64,000 nt of DNA from Parabacteroides sp. AM08-6 (GTDB taxonomy: Bacteria; Bacteroidota; Bacteroidia; Bacteroidales; Tannerellaceae), in contig NZ_QRMP01000001.1 in NCBI RefSeq assembly GCF_003473295.1, positions 1-64,000 of the forward strand, read 5' to 3'. Positions within the stretch are counted from its first letter, which is position 1; each line of letters starts with the position of its first letter. The notes under the pieces were generated by a model that searched no databases, was not told the DNA's origin, and saw only the letters and a list, made by a program, of their open reading frames with translations. This document shows, piece after piece, positions 52,793-62,799 of the stretch. Both the position numbers and the translations under genes were made by a program.

Positions 52793-55700
52793 ATGGCTAA
52801 ATATATTTATTACCTATGCTTCTTTTACATCCTTGGTTTACTGGGCAGTTGCAGTTCTGCTGGCGATAGAGATGAGGAATTATCATTCAGTCCTTATGTG
52901 GAAGCCTTTACATCCGGACAAGTATCCCGGTTTACTCCTGTTTATCTGATTTTAAACCAGGAATTGTCTGCGGATAAGCTTAAACAGGCTGATTTAGGAA
53001 AACTGATAAAGATTAAGCCTGAAACAGCGGGTGAATTTTCGTTTGAGAATAATCGGACTCTTGTCTTTAAGCCGGCAAAAGGCTTTGAACGGAATACCGA
53101 CTATAAGATAGAAGTTGATTTCTCCAAATGGTTCGATACCAAGGAAAAAGACAAATATTTTAAATTCGGATTTTCAACTCTGCCTCTTGCCATACGGGCT
53201 AATGTACAGTCAATGGATATCAATGAGAAAAATGAGAATGGTTATGATGTGGTTTGTGCACTTTTCACGCCGGATAAGGAACAGCCTGAGACCGTAGAGT
53301 CTTTGGTGTGTTTTTCTGAAAAAGTAAAGGCGGTCTGGCAACATAGTCCGGATGGTAAGAAACATCAGGTCTCTTTGATAAATATACCGGCAGGGACAGA
53401 AGGGACACGTGCTTTTTCTCTGTCGGTCGCACCTAACAAACAAGGGGTGAAGGAAGAGAAGCTTCTCTCTGTGGATATACCGGATATGAACGACTTCAAT
53501 GTTTATGATGTACAGTATATTTCTGAACCGGAACGTTATGTAGAAGTTACTTTTACGAAGCTTCTGGATGCGACTCAGAATATGGAAGGATTGGCATATA
53601 TAGACGGCAATAAGTCAGAGACGGTGAATGTGGACGGTAATAAACTCCGTTTATACCCTGATGCACAGCGTAAAGGTGCTTTGAACATACATTTGGCTAA
53701 AAATATACGCAGTAAGAACGGATTGAATTTGAAAGAGAGTGTAGTTCGTCAAATAAGTATCAACCAAGCACTTCCGAATGTCCGTTTTATCGGGCAAGGT
53801 ACAATAATACCACAATCAACTCAACTAACGATTCCTTTCCAGGCTATTTATTTGCGAGGGGTAGTCGTTCGTGTCATAAAAGTCTTGGAACAAAACATCG
53901 GACAATTTCTTCAAGTTAATAATTTGGATGGTACAGCCGATTTGATGCGTGTTGGTCGCTTGGTGGCAAGAAAAACAATTTTTCTGGATGAAGACGGAAC
54001 ACAGGATTTATCTCGGTGGAACACTTATGCGATAGACCTTAGGGATTTGATGAACCCGGAGCCTGGGGCTATTTATCGTATCGAGTTATCCTTTAATAAG
54101 GAGCTTTCCGCATATCCGTGTGCCAATGGCGAAAAAGTATCTAAGGAACAAATTCTGGCAGAAGATGAAATAAAATTCCGGGAAGAATGTAACCGTTTTG
54201 ATGAAGGTGGTTACTATTATTATAATGGTGATTTAGATTGGTCTAATTATAAATATTTAGAGCGTAATGACCCTTGTTCCGATAGTTATTATTATAAATC
54301 TGCGGCCGGAAAAAATGTTTTGGCTACGAACTTGGGATTGATAGCAATGTCGGGTGAAGATAATGAAATGACGGTGCTGGTTCATAATCTATTGAATACA
54401 CATCCGGAACAGGGTGTAAACGTGGTGGCTTATAACTATCAGAATCAGCAATTGGCTTCGGGTACGACTGATGATAAAGGAAAAGTAAAATTACCCTTGA
54501 AGAACGGTAAGCCGTTCTATCTGATTGCTTCGTTGGGCAATCAGCGTTCTTATCTGCGTGTGGACGGAGGTTCGGCACTTTCACTCAGCTCTTTTGATGT
54601 CTCAGGGGAGGTTGTCCAGAAGGGCATCAAAGGGTTTATCTATGGCGACCGGGGAGTATGGCGTCCGGGTGATACGCTTCACCTTGGTTTTATGTTGAAC
54701 GACCGTGTAGGTAAATTGCCGGCTAATCATCCGGTTATCATGGAACTTTATAATCCGTTGAAACAATTGTATTTGCGTAAGACACAAACACATGGCGAAC
54801 AGGGATTGTATGCCTTTGACATGCCCACTGAAGCGGATGCTCCGACCGGAGCTTGGAATGTGAATGTAAGTGTGGGAGGCGTGACTTTTACTAAACGCAT
54901 ACGTATCGAGTCTATAAAACCGAATCGGTTAAAGATAAATCTTACCATGCCGGAAAAAGTGCTTCGCGACGAACCGTTGGACGCTCGTTTGCATGTAGCA
55001 TGGTTGCAAGGTGCTACAGCTCGTAATCTAAAATATGATATACAAGGTACTTTTATTTCGACTCCCACTTCTTTCACGGGTTATAAGGATTTTCACTTTG
55101 ATAATCCGGCCTGTGTGTTCAATAGTGAGGAGAGTAAACTGGTTTCCGGCACAACCAACGATGTTGGTGATGCTGTTATCCCAGCTCGTTTCGAGGTGGG
55201 TGCTTCAGCTCCGGGTATGTTGCTGGCTAATTTTGTTACACGTGTATATGAAGAGTCAGGTGATTTCAGTATCGATGCTAACCGGTTGCTTTATTCACCA
55301 TACAAACGATATGCCGGTATCCGTTCTCCGCAAACGGATAAGAAACAACTGAATACAGACCAAGATTATACGTTTGAAGTTGCTTCTGTCGATTATCAGG
55401 GAAAACCGGTTGCCGGAACAGAACTGGAAGTGAATATATATAAAGTTTCCTGGTATTGGTGGTGGAGTTCAGATGATAATCAATTAGCTAATTATGTGTC
55501 TGATTCCTATAATAAGCCGGTTAAGAAACTGACTGTCCGTACGGGGGGAGACGGGCTTGCTACGTTCCCGCTTATGTTTGGCAAAAGTGACTGGGGTACT
55601 TATTTTATCCAGGTGAAAGACCTGGATAGCAAGCATTCGACCGGTATTATGAGTTATTTCGACTGGCCATATAACGAAGGTCGACGGAATGTAGACGGTT

Positions 55701-58321
55701 CGTCTGCCGCCAACATGCTGACTTTCAAAACAGATAAGGATGATTATAAGCCGGGAGAAAAGATGGTGGTAACTTTCCCATCTGTTGCTGGCAGCCATGC
55801 GATTGTAAGTATTCAGAACGGAACGAAAATTCTTTCTGTTTCCGAATATGAATGTGCAGATAAGGAAACAACGGTGAAAATAGATGTAACATCAGAGATG
55901 CAACCTAACGCTTATGTCTATATCACTTTGTTGCAGCCACACGGTATCACGAAAAATGATTTGCCTATCCGCATGTATGGTGTGGTTCCTTTCACGGTGA
56001 CTTCGCCGGAAAGTCATTTGATTCCGGTTATTAAAATACCGGCAGAGATTAAACCTGAAAATAAATATGAAGTAACTATCTCCGAGAAAAACGGTAGTGA
56101 AATGGCCTATACGTTGGCAATTGTAGATGAAGGTTTGCTGGATTTGACTCATTTTCGCACGCCTGACCCGTGGAAAGCGTTCAATGCTCGCGAGGCATTA
56201 GGTATCAGCACTTGGGATTTATATAATTATGTGGTCGGAGCCTATGGCGGACATATAGAACAAATATTCAGCATCGGAGGTGATGACGCTCTGAATAAGG
56301 GGCCTAAAGCGATTGTCAACCGCTTCAAGCCGGTTGTGCAATTTGATGGTCCTTTCTTGTTGAAAAAAGGGGAAAGCCGGCGGCATGTTTATACGATGCC
56401 GAATTATAACGGTCGCGTAAGAGTGATGGTTGTTGCCGGTAATGGCAGTGCATACGGGAATGCGGAAAAGAGTGTGCCGGTTCGTAAGCCGGTAATGTTG
56501 CTGGGTACTTTACCGCGAGTAATAGGGGCGGATGAAGAAATGGTCGTTCCTGCCACAGTTTTTGCCACTGAAGATGGAGTGGGAGATGTACAAGTGAATA
56601 TCTCTTGTTCTCCGAATATGGAAATTCAGGGGAATGCTTCACAGATGCTTAATTTCACATCAAAAGGCGACAAACAGGCCTTGTTCCGTATTCGGGTAAA
56701 AGAGAAGCCGGGAGCCGGAAAAGTCACCCTTACAGCAAGTTGTAAGGGAGATAAGTCGGTCTATGAGACAGATATTGAAATTCGGTCTGTCCGCCGTCCG
56801 CAAGTGAAAGTTTTGCCGGTAACATTAGAACCGGGCAAAAATTGGAAAGAAACAGTGAAGATGCCGGGAGTGGATAAGACGAATTCCCTGACACTCGAAA
56901 TATCGGATGTACAGCCTGTCAATCTTTCCATGCGATTATCTTATTTGCAGGGCTATCCGCATGGTTGTTTAGAACAAATCGTATCTAAAGGTTTCCCGCA
57001 ATTGTATTTGAATGAGTTTGCTGCTTTAACAGAATTGCAGGAAACATCCTCCGAAGATGCTGTGAAAGAAGTTATCCGGCGTTTGCGCTCTTATCAGACG
57101 GTAGACGGAGCCTTCTCTTATTGGCCGGGAGGGACGAGTAGTGATGCCTGGGGAACGGTTTATGCGACTCATTTCTTGTTGAAGGCTGGCTTAAAGGGAT
57201 ATTTAATACCGGGTGCTATGAAACAGGACGTATTGAATAATCTGCGGCGTATTGCCCGAAACTGGAAACCGGTACAGTCCTATTATGCCGGTTCGGAGGA
57301 GATGGCGCAAGCTTATCGCTTATATGTATTGGCCTTGGCGCAATCATCGGAAGTGGGAGCGATGAACCGCCTGAAAGAGATGGAGTCGCTTACCCCGATG
57401 AGCCGTTGGCTGTTGGCAGCAGCATACGCAATGGTAGGACGAAGCGATGTTGCGAACGACTTGATTGAGAAGACAACGGTATTGGCGAATAACTATTCCG
57501 AATATGATGAAACTTTTGGCAGTAGTCTGCGTGATAACGCGATTCGCTTGATGACACTTTGTTTATTGGATAACAGCAAAGAGGCTGCTACCCTGACGAA
57601 TGAAATATCGAAAGTCTTGTCGTCGGACGAATGGCTGAGTACGCAATCAACAGCTTTTGCATTGGTCGCTCTATCTGATTATATGCAGAAATATAAGGTA
57701 TCGGATACAATGGACTTTTCTTATACTTATTCGGGAAAAACAGAGAATGTCAGTACGACTCAAAACTTCTGGGCTTCAACTTTGGCAGATAAGGCTGACT
57801 CATCCTCTGCCCTGGAGTTGAAGAATACCGGTAAGGCTACTTTATTTGCCCGCATTATCACCGAAGGTATTCCGGCACAAGGGGAGGAGGCCGCCTATTC
57901 GAACGGACTCTCATTAGCTGTCAGCTATATGGATATGAACGGACAGCCGGTCGATGTGAATGATTTACCGCAAGGTACAAACTTTATAGCGGCTGTAACA
58001 GTCAAGAATCCGTCACCTCGGAATTATAATCATTTGGCTCTTTCTCAAGTCTTTCCGGCCGGTTGGGAGATTCTAAATACCCGTTATCTGAATGCCGGAG
58101 TAACGGATACGACAGTTGCAGGTGTTAATTATCAGGATATTCGGGACGACCGGGTTTACAGCTATATCGATAATTTGCCTGCCGGTAAGCAGGTGACGGT
58201 GAAAATCAGCCTTTGCGCCGTATATCCCGGCCGTTTCTACTTGCCTCCTGTTTATTGCGAGGCTATGTATGATTATTTGATACGGGCTAATACGGAAGGT
58301 CTGTCGGTGGAAGTAAAATAG
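52793..58321 (+). CDS. Bacterial alpha-2-macroglobulin (thioester type) lipoprotein
   Basis: This 1842-residue lipoprotein (lipobox LLGSC, residue about 20) is made of repeated MG-type beta domains, an A2M family domain and a terpenoid-cyclase-like thioester domain. The reactive thioester is at Cys1392 in GCLEQ. It should trap proteases that attack the periplasm, while PbpC repairs the wall. It is divergent from pbpC. A -7 element TACATTTG is at 52740-52747. No truncation was seen; 1842 residues is a normal size for this type. Confidence 0.95.
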   Translation: MAKYIYYLCFFYILGLLGSCSSAGDRDEELSFSPYVEAFTSGQVSRFTPVYLILNQELSADKLKQADLGKLIKIKPETAGEFSFENNRTLVFKPAKGFERNTDYKIEVDFSKWFDTKEKDKYFKFGFSTLPLAIRANVQSMDINEKNENGYDVVCALFTPDKEQPETVESLVCFSEKVKAVWQHSPDGKKHQVSLINIPAGTEGTRAFSLSVAPNKQGVKEEKLLSVDIPDMNDFNVYDVQYISEPERYVEVTFTKLLDATQNMEGLAYIDGNKSETVNVDGNKLRLYPDAQRKGALNIHLAKNIRSKNGLNLKESVVRQISINQALPNVRFIGQGTIIPQSTQLTIPFQAIYLRGVVVRVIKVLEQNIGQFLQVNNLDGTADLMRVGRLVARKTIFLDEDGTQDLSRWNTYAIDLRDLMNPEPGAIYRIELSFNKELSAYPCANGEKVSKEQILAEDEIKFREECNRFDEGGYYYYNGDLDWSNYKYLERNDPCSDSYYYKSAAGKNVLATNLGLIAMSGEDNEMTVLVHNLLNTHPEQGVNVVAYNYQNQQLASGTTDDKGKVKLPLKNGKPFYLIASLGNQRSYLRVDGGSALSLSSFDVSGEVVQKGIKGFIYGDRGVWRPGDTLHLGFMLNDRVGKLPANHPVIMELYNPLKQLYLRKTQTHGEQGLYAFDMPTEADAPTGAWNVNVSVGGVTFTKRIRIESIKPNRLKINLTMPEKVLRDEPLDARLHVAWLQGATARNLKYDIQGTFISTPTSFTGYKDFHFDNPACVFNSEESKLVSGTTNDVGDAVIPARFEVGASAPGMLLANFVTRVYEESGDFSIDANRLLYSPYKRYAGIRSPQTDKKQLNTDQDYTFEVASVDYQGKPVAGTELEVNIYKVSWYWWWSSDDNQLANYVSDSYNKPVKKLTVRTGGDGLATFPLMFGKSDWGTYFIQVKDLDSKHSTGIMSYFDWPYNEGRRNVDGSSAANMLTFKTDKDDYKPGEKMVVTFPSVAGSHAIVSIQNGTKILSVSEYECADKETTVKIDVTSEMQPNAYVYITLLQPHGITKNDLPIRMYGVVPFTVTSPESHLIPVIKIPAEIKPENKYEVTISEKNGSEMAYTLAIVDEGLLDLTHFRTPDPWKAFNAREALGISTWDLYNYVVGAYGGHIEQIFSIGGDDALNKGPKAIVNRFKPVVQFDGPFLLKKGESRRHVYTMPNYNGRVRVMVVAGNGSAYGNAEKSVPVRKPVMLLGTLPRVIGADEEMVVPATVFATEDGVGDVQVNISCSPNMEIQGNASQMLNFTSKGDKQALFRIRVKEKPGAGKVTLTASCKGDKSVYETDIEIRSVRRPQVKVLPVTLEPGKNWKETVKMPGVDKTNSLTLEISDVQPVNLSMRLSYLQGYPHGCLEQIVSKGFPQLYLNEFAALTELQETSSEDAVKEVIRRLRSYQTVDGAFSYWPGGTSSDAWGTVYATHFLLKAGLKGYLIPGAMKQDVLNNLRRIARNWKPVQSYYAGSEEMAQAYRLYVLALAQSSEVGAMNRLKEMESLTPMSRWLLAAAYAMVGRSDVANDLIEKTTVLANNYSEYDETFGSSLRDNAIRLMTLCLLDNSKEAATLTNEISKVLSSDEWLSTQSTAFALVALSDYMQKYKVSDTMDFSYTYSGKTENVSTTQNFWASTLADKADSSSALELKNTGKATLFARIITEGIPAQGEEAAYSNGLSLAVSYMDMNGQPVDVNDLPQGTNFIAAVTVKNPSPRNYNHLALSQVFPAGWEILNTRYLNAGVTDTTVAGVNYQDIRDDRVYSYIDNLPAGKQVTVKISLCAVYPGRFYLPPVYCEAMYDYLIRANTEGLSVEVK

Positions 58322-58361
58322 GGAGACTGGTTTTCCGGTTATTCCTTCCTTACCCTTTAAT

Positions 58362-58425
58362 AGTGCCACAGTATTGGCACTCCAGTGCCACTACGATGAC
58401 ACTCCAGTGCCAATACTGTGGCACT
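58362..58425. repeat. Composite intergenic palindrome made of TGGCACT-type units
   Basis: Two perfect 20-bp arms (AGTGCCACAGTATTGGCACT at 58362-58381, complement at 58406-58425) are inverted around a 24-bp centre that repeats the same AGTGCCA/TGGCACT-type units. The element lies between the convergent A2M and PopT genes, so it may terminate both, but it has no T run. Its nested design resembles the palindrome at 7400-7501, although the sequence differs. Confidence 0.8.
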
Positions 58426-58429
58426 GGAC

Positions 58430-59338
58430 TTACCTTGCGCCCTTTGTGGAAAGCTTCTCAAGGAAATATACAATAGCATAGCCTACAATCATCAAACCGA
58501 CAGCTTCCCAAATCAATTGGTTCGGCATGATGTTGGTCTCAACGAGGGGTTTTACAATACCATGGCTATCCGTGTAAGTTTCGATTGTTTCTTTCCACGG
58601 CCAGACTTTATTCAGTGAGCCTAACATAAAGCCTGCCAATACGGATATCGTGATGTCGTGGAACTTGCGAAGGGCAAAGGACAAAATCCTTGAAAAGCTG
58701 GTAATACCGATGACCGCCCCACAAATAAAAACGAGCATGACCGATATGTTGAATGTCTTTACCGCTTCCATGATATAGAAGTATTTCCCCAGCAAAACCA
58801 GAATAAAACTACCGGAAATTCCCGGTAATATCATGGCACAGATAGCGATTGCCCCGCAGAGAAAGATAAAAAACAAATTACTCGGGGTCTCCGCCGGTGT
58901 TGCTACCGTTATATAAAAAGCGATTGCGATGCCGATTATATAACTAAGTACGGTTTTCCAGTTCCATTTTCTAATATCTTTCGATACAAACCAAGTCGAA
59001 GCAAGTACCAACCCGAAAAAGAATGACCAAACTAAAATAGGATGGTCTGTCAACAGCCAGGTAATTATTTTTGCCAGTGAAAAAATACTGATTCCTATGC
59101 CTCCAACTATCGATAGCAGAAAGTTAGCGTTGATAGCTTTCCAGAAAGCGGCTATTTTCCCGGATAATAACAGTTTTAGGCTGCTTCCGTTGATGCTTTT
59201 GATGGAATCAATCAATTCTTCGTAGATACCTACAATAAAAGCGATTGTACCGCCGGATACACCGGGAACGACATCTGCCGCTCCCATACCCATGCCTTTC
59301 AAAATCAATAGGCCATAGTCTTTTAGATTTCTGTGCAT
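58430..59338 (-). CDS. popT: DUF368/PopT-type undecaprenyl-phosphate translocase
   Basis: This 302-residue membrane protein has the DUF368 signature GMGMGAADVVPGVSGGTIAF near residue 17 and the matching half ICAMILPGISGSFILVLLGKY near 168, with about eight helices. DUF368 proteins were recently shown to flip undecaprenyl phosphate back across the membrane. It lies 2 bp after the TPR gene in an operon led by glnS. Confidence 0.88.
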   Translation of the reverse strand: MHRNLKDYGLLILKGMGMGAADVVPGVSGGTIAFIVGIYEELIDSIKSINGSSLKLLLSGKIAAFWKAINANFLLSIVGGIGISIFSLAKIITWLLTDHPILVWSFFFGLVLASTWFVSKDIRKWNWKTVLSYIIGIAIAFYITVATPAETPSNLFFIFLCGAIAICAMILPGISGSFILVLLGKYFYIMEAVKTFNISVMLVFICGAVIGITSFSRILSFALRKFHDITISVLAGFMLGSLNKVWPWKETIETYTDSHGIVKPLVETNIMPNQLIWEAVGLMIVGYAIVYFLEKLSTKGAR

Positions 59339-59340
59339 TT

Positions 59341-60789
59341 TTAATTCTTGTTATCTTTGTTTTTGAGGAATTCTTTTGTTAAATCTTCAGGAGCGATATG
59401 TTTCCGGGTTTCTTCCACAAGGTCCTTGAAGTTTATTCCGGACTTTTCCAGATAATCGATTAATTCTTTAGGGGAAGTCTGGCTATAATGTTCTTCGAAA
59501 TGTTGCATATCTCCTTTTGCCAGGTAGGCCATTGCCAGATGAAGGTGTATATAGGGCATATCAGGATGTACTTCGAATACCTTAGTGTAGTATTCAATAG
59601 CTTTATCTATTTCGCCCTTCATATAAAGATACCGTCCGGCATGGAAAAGACTTTCAAAATCTTCTGTTTTCTTTTCATCCGATTCGTCGAGTGCGAAAAA
59701 TAAACGGTCCGTTATTTCCATTGCTTCCTTGTCACAGCCTTGTTCGATATATGCTAATGCCAATAATGAGAGGATGCGGATATTATTCGGATATAGTTCG
59801 TAAGCCTTGAGGAGCATTTTGGACGCTTCCTCGTTGTATCCCATTTCTGCACAACTGCGGATATAGGTGATGTAAGTATTGACATCTTCAAGTTTGCCTT
59901 TCTTCGTGACTATATCTGTTAATAATGTATATGCTTTTGGATAGTCTTCCAGCTTGATGTAACATTCGGCAAGAAGCGGAATGATACGTTGGCTGTTTTC
60001 CTCGTTTATGGGGATTTCGTTATAGACTTCGATAGCCTTTTCATAATTTTCATTCATGTAAAGGCAAAAAGCTTTCAATATTTTGATTTCGTCTTCCGAA
60101 TCATCGCAGGTAAGGGCAAAGTCGAATGCTTCGATTGCTTTTTCGTATTCTGCATTCATAGAGTAGAGGCGTCCTAATGTGGACCAATAGTCGTATGAAT
60201 AGGGATTTTTGTCAATTAATTCGTTGCAGATTTCAATAGCTTGTTTAGTATAACCTTCAACTTCAAGAACAAAACATAACTCATCTTTCAAAACCAGGTT
60301 TTTAGGGAAAAGCTTTAGGCCACGCGTTATATAATCTTGGGCTTCTTTGTACATTTCCGCATCGTTCAGGATAGGAGAGATATATTCGAATATGGATTCC
60401 AGGTAGTTGCATCCATCATGGATAAGTTTCTCGGTATATTCGATTGCTTGGTCATAAGCGTCCAGCATGCAATAACATTCCAGACGCAGAATATCCAAAT
60501 CCATATTTTCGGTTTCAGCTATCGTTTCAATCAGGGCTAATGCACTCTCGTATTCCTCTTCGTAGATAAAAAACTTGCATTTCCTAATTTGTAAATCAGT
60601 ATTACCGGGATGAAGTCTTAGCCCGAGGGCCAAGACTTCTTCATAGTAAGTATAATCTTCAGATTCTTCAAAACTGTCCAATAGCTCGTCTATCTCATCG
60701 GCATCGAAGTAGGCATCTTTTCCTTCCTTATGGCTAGATAGGTAGCGTTGCAACAGACGTAAAATCTCTTCTTTCTTCATTCTTCTCAC
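59341..60789 (-). CDS. TPR-repeat protein
   Basis: This 482-residue, strongly acidic protein is almost entirely tetratricopeptide repeats (about 11-12 by eye; for example YEKAIEAFDFALTCDDSED, EKAIEVYNEIPINEENS). It has no signal peptide, so it is probably a cytoplasmic scaffold. Its start overlaps the glnS stop by 4 bp (ATGA), so it is translationally coupled. The partner is unknown. Confidence 0.85.
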   Translation of the reverse strand: MRRMKKEEILRLLQRYLSSHKEGKDAYFDADEIDELLDSFEESEDYTYYEEVLALGLRLHPGNTDLQIRKCKFFIYEEEYESALALIETIAETENMDLDILRLECYCMLDAYDQAIEYTEKLIHDGCNYLESIFEYISPILNDAEMYKEAQDYITRGLKLFPKNLVLKDELCFVLEVEGYTKQAIEICNELIDKNPYSYDYWSTLGRLYSMNAEYEKAIEAFDFALTCDDSEDEIKILKAFCLYMNENYEKAIEVYNEIPINEENSQRIIPLLAECYIKLEDYPKAYTLLTDIVTKKGKLEDVNTYITYIRSCAEMGYNEEASKMLLKAYELYPNNIRILSLLALAYIEQGCDKEAMEITDRLFFALDESDEKKTEDFESLFHAGRYLYMKGEIDKAIEYYTKVFEVHPDMPYIHLHLAMAYLAKGDMQHFEEHYSQTSPKELIDYLEKSGINFKDLVEETRKHIAPEDLTKEFLKNKDNKN

Positions 60790-62534
60790 ATTGATTTATT
60801 ACTGAGTTTGCTCCAAGTGTCTTTGAGGGACACGGTACGGTTGAATATCAGCTTTTCGGGAGTAGAGTCCCGGTCCACATTGAAATAGCCGATACGCTGG
60901 AATTGCAAGTAATCGAGTGGCTTGGCGTTAGCCAGATGCTTTTCGACGTAACAACCATTTAACACTTTTAACGAGTCCGGATTGATAATTTCTTTCATCG
61001 CTTCGAGTGCGGAACAGTTTTTAGCTTCGCGGATGGCTGCCAGCTCGTCGCGCGGGTTTTCCACCTTCCAGAGACGATCGTACAGGCGTACTTCTGCGGG
61101 CAGGCAATGTGCACAGCTTAACCAGTGTAATGTGCCTTTTACCTTACGGTTACTATCGGGCATGCCACTTTTGGTATTCGGGTCGTATTCACAGTAGATT
61201 TCAACCACTTCTCCTGCATCATTCTTCTTACATCCTGTGCATTTTACAATATATGCGTTTTTCAAGCGTACTTCCTGACCCGGTGTCATGCGGAAGAATT
61301 TCTTCGGGGCATCTTCCATGAAATCATCTTTTTCTATCCATAATTCACGGCTGAATTCGATGGTGTGTGTACCGGCTGTTTCATCTTCGGGATTATTGAT
61401 TGCTACCATTTCTTCAACCTGTCCTTCCGGATAGTTCGTGATGATTAGTTTAACCGGATTGAGTACGGCGGAAACACGAGTGGAACGTATGTTCAAGTCT
61501 TCACGGACAGCACTTTCCAACAATGCAAATTCATTCAACGCATCATAGGTCGTATAGCCGATTTTATCGATGAACTTATGGATAGCTTCCGGTGAGTAGC
61601 CACGGCGGCGGAAACCGCAGATAGTCGGCATACGCGGATCATCCCATCCGTCTACCAATCCCTCTTTTACCAGCGTGAGCAGATTACGTTTGCTCATCAG
61701 GGTATAACTTAGATTCAACTTATTGAACTCTGTCTGGCGCGGACGGTTGTCGTTCAGGTCTTTTTCCTCTTTCAGCCAGTCGATAAAGAGGTCGTAAAGA
61801 GGACGATGTACGACAAATTCCAACGTACAAAGCGAGTGGGTGACACCTTCGAAATAATCGCTTTGTCCGTGGGCGAAATCGTACATCGGATAAGCTTTCC
61901 ATTTATCTCCGGTACGGTGATGCGGGGTTTTAATGATGCGATAGATAATCGGGTCGCGGAAGTGCATGTTGGGGTTGGCCATATCAATCTTGGCACGCAG
62001 TACCATTGAGCCTTCTTCCAGTTCGCCACTGTTCATTTTATGGAACAGCATCAAGTTTTCCTCTATCGGGCGGTCGCGATACGGGCTGTTGATGCCGGCT
62101 TGTGTCGGAGTCCCTTTCTGGGCTGCGATTTGTTCGGAAGTTTGTTCGTCGATATATGCTTTTCCTTCTTTGATTAACTGGATGGCAAAATCCCAGAGCT
62201 GTTGAAAATAGTCGGAGGCATAATATATATTGTCCCAATGGTATCCCAGCCATTCAATATCTTCTTTGATGGCATCCACATATTCCATGTCTTCTTTCAC
62301 CGGGTTGGTATCGTCAAAGCGAAGGTTACAAATGCCGCCATGTTTTTCGGCAATGCCGAAATCCATGCAGATAGCTTTTGCATGTCCGATGTGGAGATAA
62401 CCGTTTGGCTCGGGCGGGAAACGAGTTTGCACACGTCCTCCGTTCTTACCTTCTTCCAAGTCTTTCTCGACCATCGCTTCGATGAAGTTCAGGCTTTTTT
62501 TGCCTTCTTCTTCGTTTGTTTTGATATCGCTCAT
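60786..62534 (-). CDS. glnS: Glutaminyl-tRNA synthetase
   Basis: This 582-residue class I synthetase has HIGH in PPEPNGYLHIGHAK (residues 48-51) and a KMSKS-like LMSKR motif in the middle. Anticodon-binding beta-barrels follow. A zinc-like CTGC...CxxC segment near residue 440 (KCTGCKKND) is present. It charges tRNA-Gln. A -7 element TACCTTTG is on the minus strand at 62575-62568. It leads the glnS-TPR-popT operon. Confidence 0.96.
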   Translation of the reverse strand: MSDIKTNEEEGKKSLNFIEAMVEKDLEEGKNGGRVQTRFPPEPNGYLHIGHAKAICMDFGIAEKHGGICNLRFDDTNPVKEDMEYVDAIKEDIEWLGYHWDNIYYASDYFQQLWDFAIQLIKEGKAYIDEQTSEQIAAQKGTPTQAGINSPYRDRPIEENLMLFHKMNSGELEEGSMVLRAKIDMANPNMHFRDPIIYRIIKTPHHRTGDKWKAYPMYDFAHGQSDYFEGVTHSLCTLEFVVHRPLYDLFIDWLKEEKDLNDNRPRQTEFNKLNLSYTLMSKRNLLTLVKEGLVDGWDDPRMPTICGFRRRGYSPEAIHKFIDKIGYTTYDALNEFALLESAVREDLNIRSTRVSAVLNPVKLIITNYPEGQVEEMVAINNPEDETAGTHTIEFSRELWIEKDDFMEDAPKKFFRMTPGQEVRLKNAYIVKCTGCKKNDAGEVVEIYCEYDPNTKSGMPDSNRKVKGTLHWLSCAHCLPAEVRLYDRLWKVENPRDELAAIREAKNCSALEAMKEIINPDSLKVLNGCYVEKHLANAKPLDYLQFQRIGYFNVDRDSTPEKLIFNRTVSLKDTWSKLSNKSM

Positions 62535-62711
62535 ATTTCTCTTATAATGTTGTTTCTTTTAGGGTGACAAAGGTATGTATTTAATTGCAATTACTGAAAT
62601 ATCCGGATTGGGTATTATATTTCCGTAACCAATTACAGATGGAACGGTATAAATTTGTGGTTGTATCTTTATTTATTAGCTGTTTACGGTTAATCAAAAA
62701 GGATGGATTTG

Positions 62712-62742
62712 TTTGGTAAATGCCGGACAATTCTTAAATTTG
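62712..62742 (+). promoter_or_regulatory. Promoter of the GH9 gene
   Basis: A TTTG -33 element at 62712-62715 and a TAAATTTG -7 element at 62735-62742 are separated by 19 bp, a full Bacteroidetes promoter. It ends 58 bp before the GH9 start codon. An overlapping TTTG at 62708-62711 is a second -33 candidate. Confidence 0.7.
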
Positions 62743-62799
62743 TACGTTTAGAGACAGATAGGCTAATGTAAATGATTGCTTAAATTTAATGCTAAAAGT

